Shown here: positions 1 through 14,400 of the stretch, one piece after another
Position numbering within the stretch: the first letter of the stretch is position 1
Layout of the letters: each line of letters opens with the position of its first letter
NCBI RefSeq assembly: GCF_032854445.1
Contig: NC_088295.1
Location: forward strand, 64,211,249 to 64,275,248
Direction: 5' to 3'
Length of the DNA stretch: 64,000 bases
Origin: Liolophura sinensis
Taxonomy: Eukaryota; Mollusca; Polyplacophora; Chitonida; Chitonidae
Notes under the pieces: generated by a model
What the model saw: the letters and a program-made list of their open reading frames with translations, nothing else
What the model was told of the DNA's origin: nothing
Databases searched by the model: none
Translations under genes and position numbers: made by a program

Positions 1-544
1 ATGATGTTTAAGGCAAAAAAAAATAGTTAAATGAAGTATGTATCTGATGAAAAACCATTAAATGCTGCCCTAGAAAACAGATCAGTTTCTTTTGTTATAT
101 TTTTTTTTCAGCTGAATGAAATGCTTTTAAAACAGTTGCATTTTGTTATTGTCTGTTGGGTGTCAGTGATGTCACATCCATATTTTTATTAGTTGAAAAA
201 GTTTATTTGAAGGTTCTTTGGGCAAATGCATTCAGAGCTCTTAATGTAGATGCGTTTGGAAAATACAACTGTGTGTCTAGTGGTAAAAACCTGATGGGAT
301 GTCACTTGTCACAGTATAGGGGAAAAAAGGGCATCATAGAATCCAGTGTGTTTTCATAAGTGTTTTTACTTGTTTAATCAGATCTGAAAAGAATTTTATT
401 CTATCAAATAGTGTTTAGTGATCTTTCATTGCAGAATACTAACTGTAAGTATTTTTTTATTTAATTGAAACCTGTAAACATCAGCAAACAAACAGTTTAG
501 CAGGTACCTGGAGATGTGCACTAGAGTTTTCTGGCCACCTTTTT

Positions 545-735
545 TGCTTATTTGCAAAGTGTTTATTCCAGCATGGTTATTCTGTGTTGACTGATGAAAC
601 CATACTTTTTGTGAAGCCCTGAAACTGGCCAATCCAACCAATGTAGTTAAGTCCCCCAAACATATTTAAAATGTGCAAAATATTGCACTGAAAGTTACTC
701 TTTTATGTTCAAAAAGGTTGAGGAATTGGGGTAGA
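545..735. repeat. Dispersed repeat family R180, copy 1
   Basis: Shares 'ttctgtgttgactgat', 'gaagccctgaa', 'ccaatccaaccaatgtagtt' and 'attgcactgaaagttac', ending 'aaaaggttgaggaatt', with sequences at 9,014-9,200 and 12,305-12,470 in the same order and orientation. No coding frame. Confidence 0.65.
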
Positions 736-3700
736 ATCTGGTGTCTTCCTCTCATAAATCTAACCCTTCAGCACGAAAGCAAAGTCTCATGTGATACCTA
801 CATTAAAGTGCAACTGATGCAAATAATTCTCAATTTTTTTCACTGCACACATTTTCAACTTCCAGTTTCATCAGATCCAATAGACTTATAAGACTTTTTT
901 TATGATAGCATTATTTCTGTGAGGTGAAATTAAATGCTGTATTGATATTATTATAATAATCCCTATGTACATGAATCTATTATGCCTTTTAAGAGGAAAT
1001 CAACATGGAGTATATCTCATCAGCTTTTTGTCTGGTTTACACTGGCTCATCTAACCTGATTGTGGCCTGTTGGTCAGGTGTTTTTCCTGTAATCATTACA
1101 GTAACTACCTTATCTTTTACCAAAGGTAGTGTTTAGGTTTGAATGTTGCCCTTTTATAAATAGGGGAAGTATGGCTTTATCTGATGATAACTGGCTAGGT
1201 TAGAGTTTGGCAATGTGGGAAGGTAATGGTGGATGGGAAATTCTTGGTTTATATTCGCCTTGAAGGCCAGATGGTTAGCTTGCTTACGTAGGGAGCTTGA
1301 AATGCCAGAATTGAATTAACCAAAGGGCATTTTAATTAAGTAAGGAATAGGCATATTTAATTATTAATTAAAAACATTCATTTTTGATTGTTGTTTTACA
1401 CTGTACTCAAGAATTGTTCACTAATGTGGTGGCAGTGATTTTTATGTTTGGAACAAAACTGGATTACCTAAGATAAGCTACTGACATGCGTCTCCTATGA
1501 TATTGGATTTGAGTTAAGCACCATACATGCCTGAATACACGACACAGGCATGGTGTTGATATTCCAGGTGTTTTTATTATTGAGAACTTCATTCTGATGG
1601 TATTAAGTGTTGATGTAAAACATCACCTTATTTATTGTAATTTGTCAAAAATCTATGATGTTCTTAAAGTGAAGAGAATTATCCCAAATCAGAACCAGAG
1701 ATTCCCCTATGTTATGTTGCCGGGCAGGTGCCATTTTCCTTTCTGTCTGAGGATCAGACTTAACTTGGTTCCTGTTACTCACATTTTGTGAAAAACTCAA
1801 GGCAATAGATATCCAGTTTGTGAAGATTCACAAATTTGCCATTCTTTTATTCTGAGTTCAAGGATGACCTGTGTCATGTAGTATTGTACCCTTTTACAGC
1901 AGAAAATTATATCCATAGCTTCAGTGAGATAGGTGACCTGTCTAACAGTATAAGTGAGTGAGGAATCTAGACTAAATTGCTTTTTTTGAGCTCATTTGTG
2001 CCACCTCGTCTTCTCTGTCTGACTGTGAAGGATGGGATTTCTTTCAATCCTCAATACAATTACAATGACCCAAGCCACCACACACACTGCTCAAGATGGA
2101 AATAAATTCGCCAAATGAAATTTATGTGGCTTCCACTGTTGAGTTTGTCTGATGGCCGCTCCGATTTGGTGATACTGCGCATCAGAGGGTAGCCAAGGGT
2201 GTAGCTGATTTAAATGAAAATTGCATCAGCTTTGGCAGCTTAAAGTTAAACAATGATGTTGATCTGCATGGCTTATCTTTCTGTCTTCCGTTCCCAGACC
2301 TGATGGTTTTCATTTTAAGTTGATGTCCAAATTACCACAATTTACCTTTTTTTTCCTCCATACTTTCTTCCCGGATAGATGTAGTTATGTAAGACTGAGG
2401 TTTGCAACTGATTCTTTCTTTACCCAGTGGAAGAATAAGCATCTTAAGGGGAGAGCAATATTATCGCCATCGATCATCTAAGCAAAGCTAACAGAGGTAC
2501 CCAAGGAATAAGGTGATTTATCATGAACTGAAGGATTACCCATTCATCTTTTCTCTCCCGGCTCGACTGTTTATGTGGAGTTGACATGCAAAGAATACAA
2601 AGCCTGTTCTACTTTTGCTAATAGAACTGACATGAGCAGAACAGGCAGGGTATTGTCCTTGGTTCCCTACCATCCCTAACATGCTTTTTCTGATCAGAGA
2701 CAATAAAAACCTCTTGGCATTGATGGAAGCCATTTCCTGTGGCCAAGCTAAAGTGGTCCACCCTGACTGGATGAGCTTCTTAGCTTGACAGTGTCCCCTC
2801 TCCAGTCGCTGGGTCCCAGCCATGCGTACGCCCCTAATGGGCACAAGTCCCATGTCTGATTTGAAGTTCTGCCCGTATACCCACAAAAACCACTGCATTC
2901 ATTGGCCACATTCTGTTCATCGCTCTGTTACATCTTGTATGAAATCGTCCTAATGTAAGGCCATTTGAAGCAATTTTTTTAGTTCAAGGAGGGTTTTTAA
3001 GTTCCTGGAAAAGTTCATGAAAAAAAGTATGCAACAGTAACAGTGGTAAATGTTCTTTCTTTTTTTTTCACTTCTTTGCCATAAAAATGGTGGCATTAAT
3101 GGATGTATTTGACATATTGCCAGACACTGCATCAAGCAAACCCCATTGATCAGGTTATTATTCTATGTCACCCATCTAATCAGCCTCTTGATAATTAGGT
3201 GAATAATGAGCAAATGACAACACACAATGGCCAATTGATTGTCTCTCAGAATCACGCTCAAATAAATCTCCTGGAAAGTGACCAGAAATCAGCAATGAGC
3301 CTACAAATACATTGTTGTTTCAATTTTTGTTGAACTCATACCTGAATAGCAATGTAATCAATTCTGATTCCTACATGGAAATTTGTCTTTAATGTGAAAA
3401 TTTCCATTTTTAGATTGAAATCTGTTGTCACAGAAAGTTGTCAAAGGTTTCTTAGTGTGGGCCATGCTTAACATTTGACCACAGAAATACTTACACATGT
3501 AAAAATGCATTTACACCTAGTTCTTGTGGTAGCCAAATAAATCAAGGTGGTATTCAGGGATTCAGAGTTCACATCGCTGAGGTTCTACTTAGTATACTTA
3601 GAAGTCATACATAATGATGCTCCTTGTTTTAAAATTTTGTGTTTTTTTTTATATGTGGAAATATTGAATGTTAGATTTCAAATGAAGTGCAATGGTTCCT

Positions 3701-3862
3701 CACCTACATGTACAAGCTATAGCGAGGGCCTATAAGGATTAGTTATTTTGTCTTGTCATCCGTGTTGCTGTCTTGTGTATCCTACGCACCCATGACATAT
3801 ATTTCTGTTAAGGTTCATGGCAGGTATCTGAAATTTAAGTGACTGCTTTCATGTGTGTTGTG

Positions 3863-4050
3863 CCCTAATTCTTCAAACTTTTCAACCACCTTTACAAGCA
3901 ACCTTTTTAAACATTCTGAGAGAACTCTGGGGTGTAGAGAAAAAATTTGCACAGCTCCATGAAGCTTACTGTACTTACATCTTTAGTGACACAAAGAAAT
4001 CATTTTGATAATAATTGTATGCATAAATAGTACTGGAAAAGTCAGGAATA
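3863..4050 (+). repeat. MITE-like element, copy 1 (truncated)
   Basis: Begins ccctaattcttcaaacttt and shares ordered blocks with the copies at 17,957-18,169 (reverse) and 59,965-60,120: 'aaacattctgaga', 'tgaagctta', 'ctttagtgacaca', 'attgtatgcata'. The far inverted repeat is not recognisable in this copy. Confidence 0.7.
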
Positions 4051-5904
4051 TATTACCATAATGAGATAGGATTATGTTAAGAAGATCGAAGACAAGGAAG
4101 GAGTAGGTACATGTACATCCTAACATCTTGGAATTGTTCTGTTCTTTAAGAACCTATGTGTACATGAGAACAGATTAAATTATAATAGCAATTTTAAATG
4201 CTGTTAAAACATAATTAAGAGGAACATTTTCCCTAGACATTTGTGAAGGCCTGTTTCGAAGTAATGTTAAAATAATGTCGATAAAGCAGGTTATTGCTGT
4301 AATAAAAAGTAAGCCTGATATTCTTGCACTGATTTATGTTCTGTTTAAACAGTTTTTGGAATTTTCCCAGATAAAATCAATGGATAATGCAATGGATGAA
4401 GGGAACAGTCTACTGCAGATCTGGAGGAAAGCGTTTTCTATAATGCTAGAAATTCTGGCTTCGGGCAAGGAAAAACTCTTGATGAGCTGTTAATGTTCCA
4501 GATGTGTTTGCCGGAAGCAATCGGAATCTGCAGTCACCTTGTGTGAGAGGATTATGGGTGAACACTTGCAACCGCTGAAGCATTTCTTGCTGCTGACGTC
4601 TGGCCCTTTGATCACCTTGACGGATGCTGAAAACACCTCTGAGCACTCTAGGCAAACATCATCGTATAATTAAGTTTCATATTTCTTCCACTGAGGTTCT
4701 CAAATTTTTTTTTTCATTTTTTCTTCGTTTGTGCCACAGGTTCTTGTCTGTGTCACTACTTCAGGATGGCCTGTAACAATTTTCTGTGTCCAAACAAGAA
4801 TGACAACTCGTCTACTGCATCTTCCCCTGTGGACAGATCGTGAGAAATCAACAGGACATCATTAATAATGTCATGGGATTGGTTTTAATGTTGTTACAGA
4901 GGCACCATATTTAGCAATTGATAAGATAATCAGATTTCAGTTTGTGTTGATCATTGTCTGGCATTACCAAACTACATGAAGCTAATGGATGTGTAGGAAT
5001 TTCGGCTTTAGGCTTATCTTGCTATTGTATTTGACCTAAAAATTCACCCAGTAGAGTGTATATTTAGTAACCAAGGAGGGTCGTAAAATATTAAATTTTA
5101 GGGAAGAAATTTACATCGGTCCAGTAGGATATGACCCTAATTCCAAACAAACCTCTGGACACATTTCTAAGGTCATTAGAATGCTAACAATTAGGTTATT
5201 TGCTAGTAGAATGCTAACAATCAGGTAATTTAGTGATAGATAATATTTAGGTCAAAGACAGTATTTCACTATCAGCGTAATATTTCCTCCAGAGCTTTTC
5301 CAGTGAAGAATAACAACAAATAAAAGAATAACCAATGTACAAAAAATTAATAAACAAAAAGAATACAAATGAAATAAATCTCAAAGAGGCATTTGTTTTG
5401 GATCTAGCCATTTCTTCTAACTCCAATTTATTTTATTCTTTTGTATTTTTTTTTTCATGTAAACCTGTTCTGAAGGATCTGATTACCATATTTGTGAGTA
5501 AAAACTGAATATAAATCATGAGTGCAACACTTCATTTTGTAATAATGTCAAGACAAGCACAGTCATCTGATTTGTCTCCGACATAGTATTGATTTGAGAG
5601 AAAAAATGTACACATGGTGTCATATATTAGAAGTTAATGGCTGTTGAAGCATTTACTAGACATGTTTTCTATCCAGACATAAATGTAGCTGAACGGTGTA
5701 GACATGTAAATAAAGCTTAACTAAGGTATACATGTTGCATAACTAAGGTAGAAATGTAACCTAACTAAGGTAGAAATTGCTCAGCAAGAAGCTGATGGTC
5801 TCTTGAGGCTGACAGATACATTTTTAACCTATAGAAATTAGATCTCAAAATGTAGTTTAACATGCGCTAGAGGTGATAGGTAAACACATCTATTGAAAGG
5901 AAGC

Positions 5905-5921
5905 GGGGGGGGGGGGGGGGG
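5905..5921 (+). repeat. G17 homopolymer
   Basis: Uninterrupted run of 17 G followed by aggagg. Simple repeat; length may be unreliable in sequencing. Confidence 0.9.
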
Positions 5922-8900
5922 AGGAGGAAATAGATTTTGAAAAGTTGAAAAACTCATAAATTCTTATAGTCAAATCACCAGGATTCAGTGAGTTACAACT
6001 GACTCATTTTTGCTGCTGAGGTGTAGGAATCAGATGTCGGACATAACAGATATTCATATACCAATCAGCAACCATAAAATTAATGTATGCTCCAGGTCAG
6101 TAATCACAAGACCAGTTTCCAAAACAATGCTTAACACAGACTACCAAAGAACTCTTGATAAGATATCTCCAAAGACATTGACATGGCCTAGGCGGTCATG
6201 GTGTATTAAAGTGGTACAGCTTGTGGGTACTCAGCATGGTCAGCTACATCTGATGGAGCCCAGGGAACCACAGGAAGGATCTGGACATCAGATAGTTTGC
6301 TAAAAGTGATTGTATGGCTCCGACACGAGCCCACATCACCTATCTACTAGCCTTCTAATACAATTTGGAGCTTGCCGGCTGGGCTAAATTGAGTTTCTCC
6401 TCTGTAGTTCAAATATGAATGATTTTCTGCCCTCATCTTATGACAGGGTAAAGATTCCAAAGGCTCACATTGTGCCGTCTTTACCATATTCTTTGCTCCC
6501 ATGTTAATACACCTCAATCACAGAAAGTAATGCTTTCCACCAGTTATTCCTGCAGATTGGTTTTGGAATCCAATAAGGTAGGATTGAATTGATTTCTTAT
6601 TATCAGTTCATATCTGACCTCCTATGTATCCGGTATGCTTTCAGGTTTACACCATCACCATTTGCTTTAGAAACCAGAGAAAAAACCTTAGAGCATCCAA
6701 TAAAATGCTTTTAAGGGCTCTCTTTAGTTCTAATTTTTGGGAAGGCGGGCGGGGAGGGGGGTGCTAGGAATGGATTTCCGAAGCTGTCTCTCACCTACTC
6801 CTGTCATCAGATATGAGTATAAATCTTAAAACCATTTGTGTAGAAGCATTGATTGTTGTATGCTTTTGTTTTTGGTTTTTTTTTTTCACAACTTTTGAGC
6901 AATTTGCTGAATGATAGTTCTTTATGCCTAGTAAATGTTGGCTTAAAGCAAATATTAGGATTAATATTTTGGATTGCAAAGCTGAACAGATGTTTTTTTT
7001 TTGAGAGGGAAAGGATATATTTTTTTGTTCTTGAAAGTGGTTTCAGTTCAATTACTAAGCAGCTCAGATTTGCAATCTATACTAAATCATTCCATTTCAC
7101 ATAAATCTTTCCACCATTACCAATTCTCAAAATACAAGAAAGTGCCACAGTTTTTGATAACTCTGCACCAAAATCATACACGTTCTGTAGAAGCCTTTCT
7201 GTGTCTCTGGACTATACACAAAAGATTGGACATAGTGGAGACAGAGTGAATAGATATTGTGCCAATTTCAAACTCTGGTGATTGGTCACAGATCATCACA
7301 GGCGCCTAGCCCCTGGGGATAAGGATAGAGATACAGCCATGACCAATGTGATTTCCTCAGACCTATAAGCCCAAAGCAAACATGCAAGATCATCAAGTCC
7401 CTTGAGATGGACATTTTCTGGTAAAAGGAATCTCATCCTTGTCTATACCCCTGCAGCAGTCAGAGGCTGTGGAAACCCTTTCAGCATCGGCACAAGATAT
7501 GTTCTACCCCCTGCTCCTCACCGTGGTCAATAACCTAAGATGACCAGTCCCTGTCTAACCCTTAAGGCTAAAGAAAACAGCAAGCCATTTATTGACAAGT
7601 ACATGTACCCATGGATGGATTTTTCTGACCTCTCACTAAAAATAGGGCTAATGTCACATTTACTGTCGATTTCATTTTATCCACAAATGATGTGATCATG
7701 GATCTCTGTGATCTGACACTGTCCTCATTTCAGATTTTCCTTGTCTATTGTGATGTGTATGTGATAGGCATATTGATGGAGAAAAATCAGCATTGTGTGT
7801 GAAATTAAGATTAAACCATGTGTCTTGTTAGGTCAGTCAAATACTGGAGGATTTTACTTACATTTATACCTTTTAGATGTTGTCACAAAAATTACTATTT
7901 GACTGAATTTTTTCTTCCCTCATTTGGATGTAGCTTTTGATTGTACCTAATATTATTTTATTATTTTGTTCATAAAAAACATATGCCAAAATGTACACCA
8001 AATACCACAAGCAAACTAGATTTGTACCCTTTGTAATCATACCAAATTTTCTCAAGCAGTCTCTTTAGTGCTAAAAAGCCCTTTGCTTCCTTAGAAGCAG
8101 TGGCTTTTTTCAAGCATTTTCATTGATGTCAACCTTATAGTGGGAATGACAGAAAACTTTATGAGCCTGGCAACACAACCTCTATTCTTTTAAGAAGTTT
8201 CTACTTTTTTGGGTGCAACATTACCCATGGACACAAAAAAAGAAATATCAGTGGTTAACCATTGTGGATTTCTAAAGAGAATTAAGTTAAAAAGTTTAAT
8301 AAATCAATAGTTTCTTGAAGTTAAATCCTTTTGTTTTTGATCTTAGACTTTTGTTTTTTTTTTTTTTTGGAGGGAGCAGATAGTGACTTCCCTGGACGTC
8401 TGCAACTTGATCTTTGATGGCCGACTTTGATCGTCTACAAGAATGTTTTATAACGAACTTAATTGGGGAATTTGTCATGGTCTTATTATGTGGGCAAGCT
8501 TATCATTGCTCCAATTTGTCCCGCAGTTCTCCCAGTGGGAAGGTAATCTTGGAACTAGTGAGATAAGGCATTATTGGCTACATGATAATCGAACATATTA
8601 GCCTTGTGCCTTGGGCTTTTGTTACAGACAGATTATTCTGTTCCTGCTCAAGACAAATTGCTACTTCTCCTTTCTGCTCAAAGTCTATATCCTGCCTGGA
8701 AGAGCTTGTTATGTGTACCAGTAAATCAGTAGATCATGCTGAGACGTACTCTCAAACAGAGAAACACATACCTACTCCAGTAAATCATGGAGAGGAGTCC
8801 TTGTGGCAAGACAGTAGTAAATGGCAAGGTACGCCTACCAATACTACATGGGCTGGTAAGTGGACACGTCAACCAATTGACTGTCTGAGGCCGATTGAAA

Positions 8901-9013
8901 CCATTGACTACCCCTAATAGATGACACATAAACAATGGTTCTAAAAAGTTTTGAGTTTTTTTTTACATGAAATTTCACTATTCAAGCTTCAACCTTTTTG
9001 CTGGTTTGCTAGG

Positions 9014-9200
9014 TGTTTGTTGAAACATATTCTGGAGGCATTATTCTGTGTACTGATAAAATTATACTTTTACGAAGCCCTGAATTTTGACTAATCCAAC
9101 CATGTAGTTGGTTGTCAGATTAAATTTTAAATGTGCATAAATTGCACTGAAAGTTGCTTTTTCATATGTGAAAAGGTTGGGGAATTTGGATACGTGTAAT
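9014..9200. repeat. Dispersed repeat family R180, copy 2
   Basis: Ordered similarity to 545-735: 'ttattctgtgtactgataaaa', 'cgaagccctgaa', 'taatccaaccatgtagttg', 'attgcactgaaagttgc' and 'aaaaggttggggaattt'. Diverged, with small indels. Confidence 0.65.
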
Positions 9201-10409
9201 CATACTTTTCCTTGATAAACATTTGTTCACATTGCATGAAAGCCTTTAAATTAACAGTTCATGAAAATGCTTTCCAGCAAAAACCATGATATATGCTTTT
9301 TCATAATAGGGAAATGGGCATATGTACACCATGTGCAGAGGTTTATGATTTGGCTATTCTTTATGTCATGGATGGTATCATGTTGTCATGTTGGTTGACA
9401 TTTCATCTTTTGCTGTATTTAACAGTGAGGCAGATGTCAACATTTTATCATTCTTTCAGAAATTAAAAATGTGGAAATATAATTGTATTATGGTGTTGAA
9501 TAATTAAGGTTTGAAAAGGATCAACAACATTTATTTATCCGGAAAGAGAATAGTAGTGTAGAATGTCGCAACATGGCATTGAATCATGAGTGCTGAGACT
9601 CCTCCTCATGCAATTCACAAGTTCATCTTTTCATAATTTTTCTTGTAAATCAAAATAGCTTTATGGTGCAATAAGTAAGATTACATGAAAAAAAGTTTGA
9701 GAATGTTGCCCCTGAGCTTGGTATCAGAGCATTAACTCTGACTGCATCAGTACCACTTTGTTAGGTACGTGTAATGGGTTTTTTTTTTTTTGTGATTTGT
9801 GAAACTGACCTCTGATCTCCATAGCCGAGCAGTAGCTTTGACATTTCCTCATAAGGCAGGTTAGATATTAACAATGGAAAGGGCATGGGCGTGGTTTGTT
9901 GGAGCTCTACCTGATTTCCACCCTTAATGTTGGCTGCAACCAAGTTTGTGCAATATTTGTTTGTATAGCATTAATGCATTCGGTATGTTATTGAAACATA
10001 TTTCAAGCAGTGAAAGTCATAATGTGGTATAGTTATTAAATAAAAGGGTTTGTCTGCTTACAGTGTTTTAAATATTCAGTTCAGCATTTTTTGGTCCATT
10101 CATGATGGTTAATTGAAATGAATCATTTTAAATGCTGGTATTTTTATGGTGTTCAAGATCTCTGGAACACTATAGCTAGAGTTACCAGACATGCATGCCC
10201 CCTGCCCCTATTCTGCCTCCCTTTTCTGATCGTACTGGCACACTATACTAACATTAGACTAACCTGAGTTATGTGCCTAACCTTTCATCCTGAGCGACAA
10301 GCAAGAAAGTCCTACATTGCCAATTTGAAAGTGTTGGGTATCTGTGTGTCCGAACTTAAGCTCAGGTCTCTTGTGGTAACCGTCTCACGTTTTCACCTTG
10401 TTCTCGCCA

Positions 10410-10475
10410 CGATATGGCTGAAATATTGCCGATGTGGCGTTAAGCCATAATCATTCATTCATTCATTCATTCATT
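10410..10475. repeat. Short-element tail: 'ggctgaaatattgcc...cattcattc'
   Basis: 'atatggctgaaatattgcc', 'gatgtggcgttaagccataa' and a (cattcatt)n end. The same tail occurs at 54,890-54,945 and, diverged, at 18,935-18,985, so it is the 3' end of a retroposon family using a CATT microsatellite tail. Confidence 0.65.
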
Positions 10476-12304
10476 TCTCTTGTTTACATTAGGTAGATGC
10501 TCAAACCTCCCTGCAGTCATTTTTGAATAAGGGAGATAGCACTTTCGACTGTGGATCAGCTCACGTGTTCAGAACAGGTTATACTGGGCGGAAGCAAAAG
10601 TGCATCCAGATTTGTCTGAACTACAACCTTACAAACATTGGCAAATCCCAGTAATCAGCCTAGTTTGAGTTTTGACTTGAAAGTATGCTTGGGGCTATGA
10701 CGGGTATCATGAAGATTTGTATAAATTGCACAAAGTTTGCTGAAATATGTGTAACAGCAGAGGTTTGCTATACTGTTAACTCTTGCATTGGTAACTACTA
10801 ATGTACACTACTTTTCAAATCATTTGACCAGTGCCACATCAGCTTTATGTCTATCATCATTGCCTTTGTTCCAAGGCCACTTTCTTGATTGAGTTTGTTC
10901 CAAGGTTTTACTCTGTGTATGGACTACCTTATACATTATGATGTCAAAGAATGTCAGAGTTGCTTTCCACTTGGCCATTACAATGTGACCAGACTTAAAG
11001 GCTATAGGCTCAGACTGATTCGTCTCCAACACTGTCTCTGGGTTATTGATGAGGCTCCCAATAACCGTTGGAACTAGCACAGCTGTGAGTGAAGTACCGC
11101 TGCATTCTCCCGCCTATGCTGTAATTAAAAGTTGAGAGCCAGTATCAGACTGACAACAGCTTTATTGATGGGAGAGTCAAACAGCAGACATATTTCTGGG
11201 GCCAAGAACAAAGCAAAAGTAAACGAATCATTGACTTTGGTTGAAAAACCTTTCTTGCCCTTGTCAAGCAGATAGTTACGAAGACTGTCTGCTTATCATC
11301 CATTCCCATGTCCGATCATGCCCTGCTGCTGGAGTTGCTATTAGTGGTCAGGTCAAGCTTAATCACGCTATTCCCAGGTTTTGTTCAGGGTTGTCCCTGG
11401 TTCCATGTTCTGAAGGGCCTACACAAACACCCCTGCTGAGACCCACCGTAGGATCTGCTTACACTGACCAATAAGATCACTTTTTTGTTCCTTAGGGGAT
11501 AGCGCCATCTGGTGGGTTGAAGAATCTAGATAGTCTTGTTTCGTTTTATTGTGTTATTGTTCCTCATTGACCTTTACTTCTCTCATTCAAACAGACATTC
11601 TGAATGTAGTGAATGTATTTTAAGCTGGTCAGTAAAGTGATTTACTCCAAAGGGTATGTATATGAGAGGTTATAAAGATATTATAAAGCTTGGGGTTTTC
11701 TGTGGGCATTGTGTTAAATGTCCTTAGCATTGAATGACCTTGCAGGATCTAATGCCTTTATACTCATCTAAAACCAATTTGGAGTTCTGGTAATCATAAA
11801 AAGAAATGTGTTTTTAGACGTTGAAAATGTTCCTTTTCAAGGCTTTGGAATATGTTTTTCTTGCTGCAGTGACCTTTGTTCCACCTTGATTGTACATCAT
11901 GAGGCCGTATCTGTTGGCCTGCCACAGAAGAGATTGCGATAGCACAAGCTCCATTCCGTGTCAGTCTGATTGCAGTATCTTAAATGTTTACTTTGCTAAC
12001 GTGAATGAGTGATAGTCAGATTAACTGTTGTGTACATGTTCATGTATTAGTGCTTTCATTTTGTTAAGATGACAAACACCATATTCAAGACCTGGCAGTA
12101 GCATGCTTTTCTCATATGTGTGGAAAGGTTAATTAGATCCTGCTGCTTTGATGGAGAGGTTTGCAGTTTCTTGTGTTTGTCTCAGCCATAATTGGATGTG
12201 TTAGAATCAATATCACTTTGCCCTTTGACCATATTAAGAATCCTGTTCTCAAGAATGATCAGAAAATATATACATTAATTGTTTAACCTTTCTACATGTT
12301 TGTA

Positions 12305-12470
12305 AGATGTTTGTTAAGCAACATTCTGCATTGACTGATAAAATTATATTTGCTGTAAAGCTCTGAAATTGGCCAACCCAACCAATGTAGTTTTGTCTCC
12401 AGATTCATATTACGCTGAATGTTCCTCTTTCTTAAGGGGGAAAGTTTGAGGCATTAGGATACTCGAACAG
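12305..12470. repeat. Dispersed repeat family R180, copy 3
   Basis: Ordered similarity to the two other copies: 'attgactgataaaattat', 'aaagctctgaaattggcc', 'caacccaaccaatgtagttt', then 'aaagtttgaggcattaggat' at the end. The most diverged copy. Confidence 0.6.
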
Positions 12471-13028
12471 GCAAAATGTGACAATTCAGATTTTCTCTGA
12501 CACAAATTCTTTACTTTCACCCAAAGGAAGTTTCTTGACTGCAGAGTATGAAAGTGTGTGATACATAATGTTTCACACTGACATGTAGCTGTAACAGGTG
12601 TTTTCTCGCAGCTGATAAACCCATGACCAATGAACCCTCATGCTTAGATCCATGTTTTACTTGGTCTTTAATAGATTTCTGGCAAAGGCCAGTGGTTTGC
12701 CATGGACATTAGAGTTTTACCACAAGCGTGACCACCATCATATATTTAAAGATTGTTGAACATTGTGCTGTTGGTATTATGATGCATTATGCAACCCTCA
12801 TGGGTATAAATTATTCCTTTTTATCTTGTCCAGTTCTTGATTGCCTTGTGCACACCAAGTTATTAGTGGTTTTGCTTTTGCAATTCCTATGTGTAGATGA
12901 TGAAACATTTAATAAATGGTTGTGGTTCTAATTGGGCTGGTTTATTATGGTAGATCTATGATTTTCTGTGATTGACTGATTCAAAGATTCAAACAAAAGC
13001 TTTCTTGGAAGTGTTAATTGTTGCTTTT

Positions 13029-13165
13029 GGATCGTACCTCCTGGGCATGCTGTAGACTTATTGCTTTGATTCTATGGTGCTAGCATCTCTTGCTTGTTGA
13101 AAATCATACTTCCTGGGTGTGCTGTAGACTTATTGCTTTGATTCTATGGTGCCAGCTTCTCTGCT
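13029..13165. repeat. Two-copy tandem duplication, 72-bp offset
   Basis: 'tgtagacttattgctttgat' plus 'tctatggtgc' occurs at 13,051 and again at 13,123, each preceded by 'cctgggcatgc' or 'cctgggtgtgc'. Simple local duplication. Confidence 0.8.
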
Positions 13166-13859
13166 CTTTTTGCTAATCCTGCTGCATACTTTTTCTCATT
13201 AATATTTATGCAAGCCAATAACTTTCCCAGAGACCTTTTGCCATGGCTTTGCATGTGTATTATTGAACATTGAAGAGGACATGTCATGTTTAATGTTCAT
13301 GGTTACAGAATGCATGAAGCAGAGGATTTTTGAGATGCTGTATTATGGATCTGGAGACGGTTTGTCTGTGGATGTGCCACAAGTGTTTTCATGCTTCCCT
13401 GCTTTTAATTTAGCAAGCAAGGTTGTGCAGGGTTTTTTTCTGTACGTTTCATTTAATATTCAGAATATGGCGAGTATTAAACATTTTGAATACCATTTAA
13501 TTACTCCCATACATTATAAATGTACTTACATGTATTGAATAGGATATGACACTTGAATAATAACTGTTTTACATGTCATTTATATTTGAGATTTACTAAA
13601 TAGCTATAATGTGAGTTATATTCTATATAATTATACATACTTCCATATTTGCAGGATTAATTGTTTGACCCAAAAATAAACACAGATTTTCAATAGCTAT
13701 GACACCCTACAAAAAAGTAAATGTGCCAACTAGACTATTAGCTGTTAACAGTGACATGCAGTAATCAGCTGTAACATTCTGACAGTGTTCCACATGCAAT
13801 CATGACGCTGTTGCAATATTGGGAAACCATTAATGATCTGGTGGCTCGGTTCTAATTCA

Positions 13860-14400
13860 AGTCGGCCTGCACAGAACACATAAGAATCACTATTGACGAA
13901 GATAGTACTTTGTGTTACAAGGGTGCCTGTACAGAACATGGGGAAGCCGCTGATTATCAAGCTACATGTAGTAGGTTCGTACTACAACGCTGCCTTGCTG
14001 AACAGAACACAGGGAAATCAGGCTCTTAGTTTGGTACTACAAGGCTGCCTTGCTGAACAGAACACAGGGAAATGACTAATGGGCTCTAAGTTTGGTACTA
14101 CAAGGCTAACTGTACAGAACACAGGGAAAGCACTAATGGGCTCTTAGCTTGGTATTACAAGGGTGCCTGTACAGAACACAGGGAAAGCACTAATGGGCTC
14201 TTAGCTTGGTATTACAAGGGTGCCTGTACAGAACACAGGGAAAGCACTAATGGGCTCTTAGCTTGGTATTACAAGGCTGCCTGTACAGAGCACTGGGAAA
14301 TCGCTAATGGGCTCTTAGCTTGGTATTACAAGGCTGCCTGTACAGAACACTGGGAAACCGCTACTGATCTAGCTGGAAGCTTGGTATGATATACATGTAA
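13860..14400. repeat. 57-bp minisatellite
   Basis: About nine units with core 'gcctgtacagaacacaggga' and 'cttggtattacaagg'. Three units repeat at exactly 57 bp (14,124, 14,181, 14,238); outer units diverge in length and sequence. Ends about 300 bp before the first CUB exon. Confidence 0.9.

Noticed and set aside
2536-2898. 120-codon minus frame
   Set aside because: Longest frame in the first 10 kb but without domain features, repeats of family motifs or splice logic; consistent with chance.
8582-8917. 111-codon plus frame, considered as a missing first half of CUB1
   Set aside because: It lacks the SP-x-YP signature and correctly spaced cysteines, and has no matching phase 2 donor before a third Cys.
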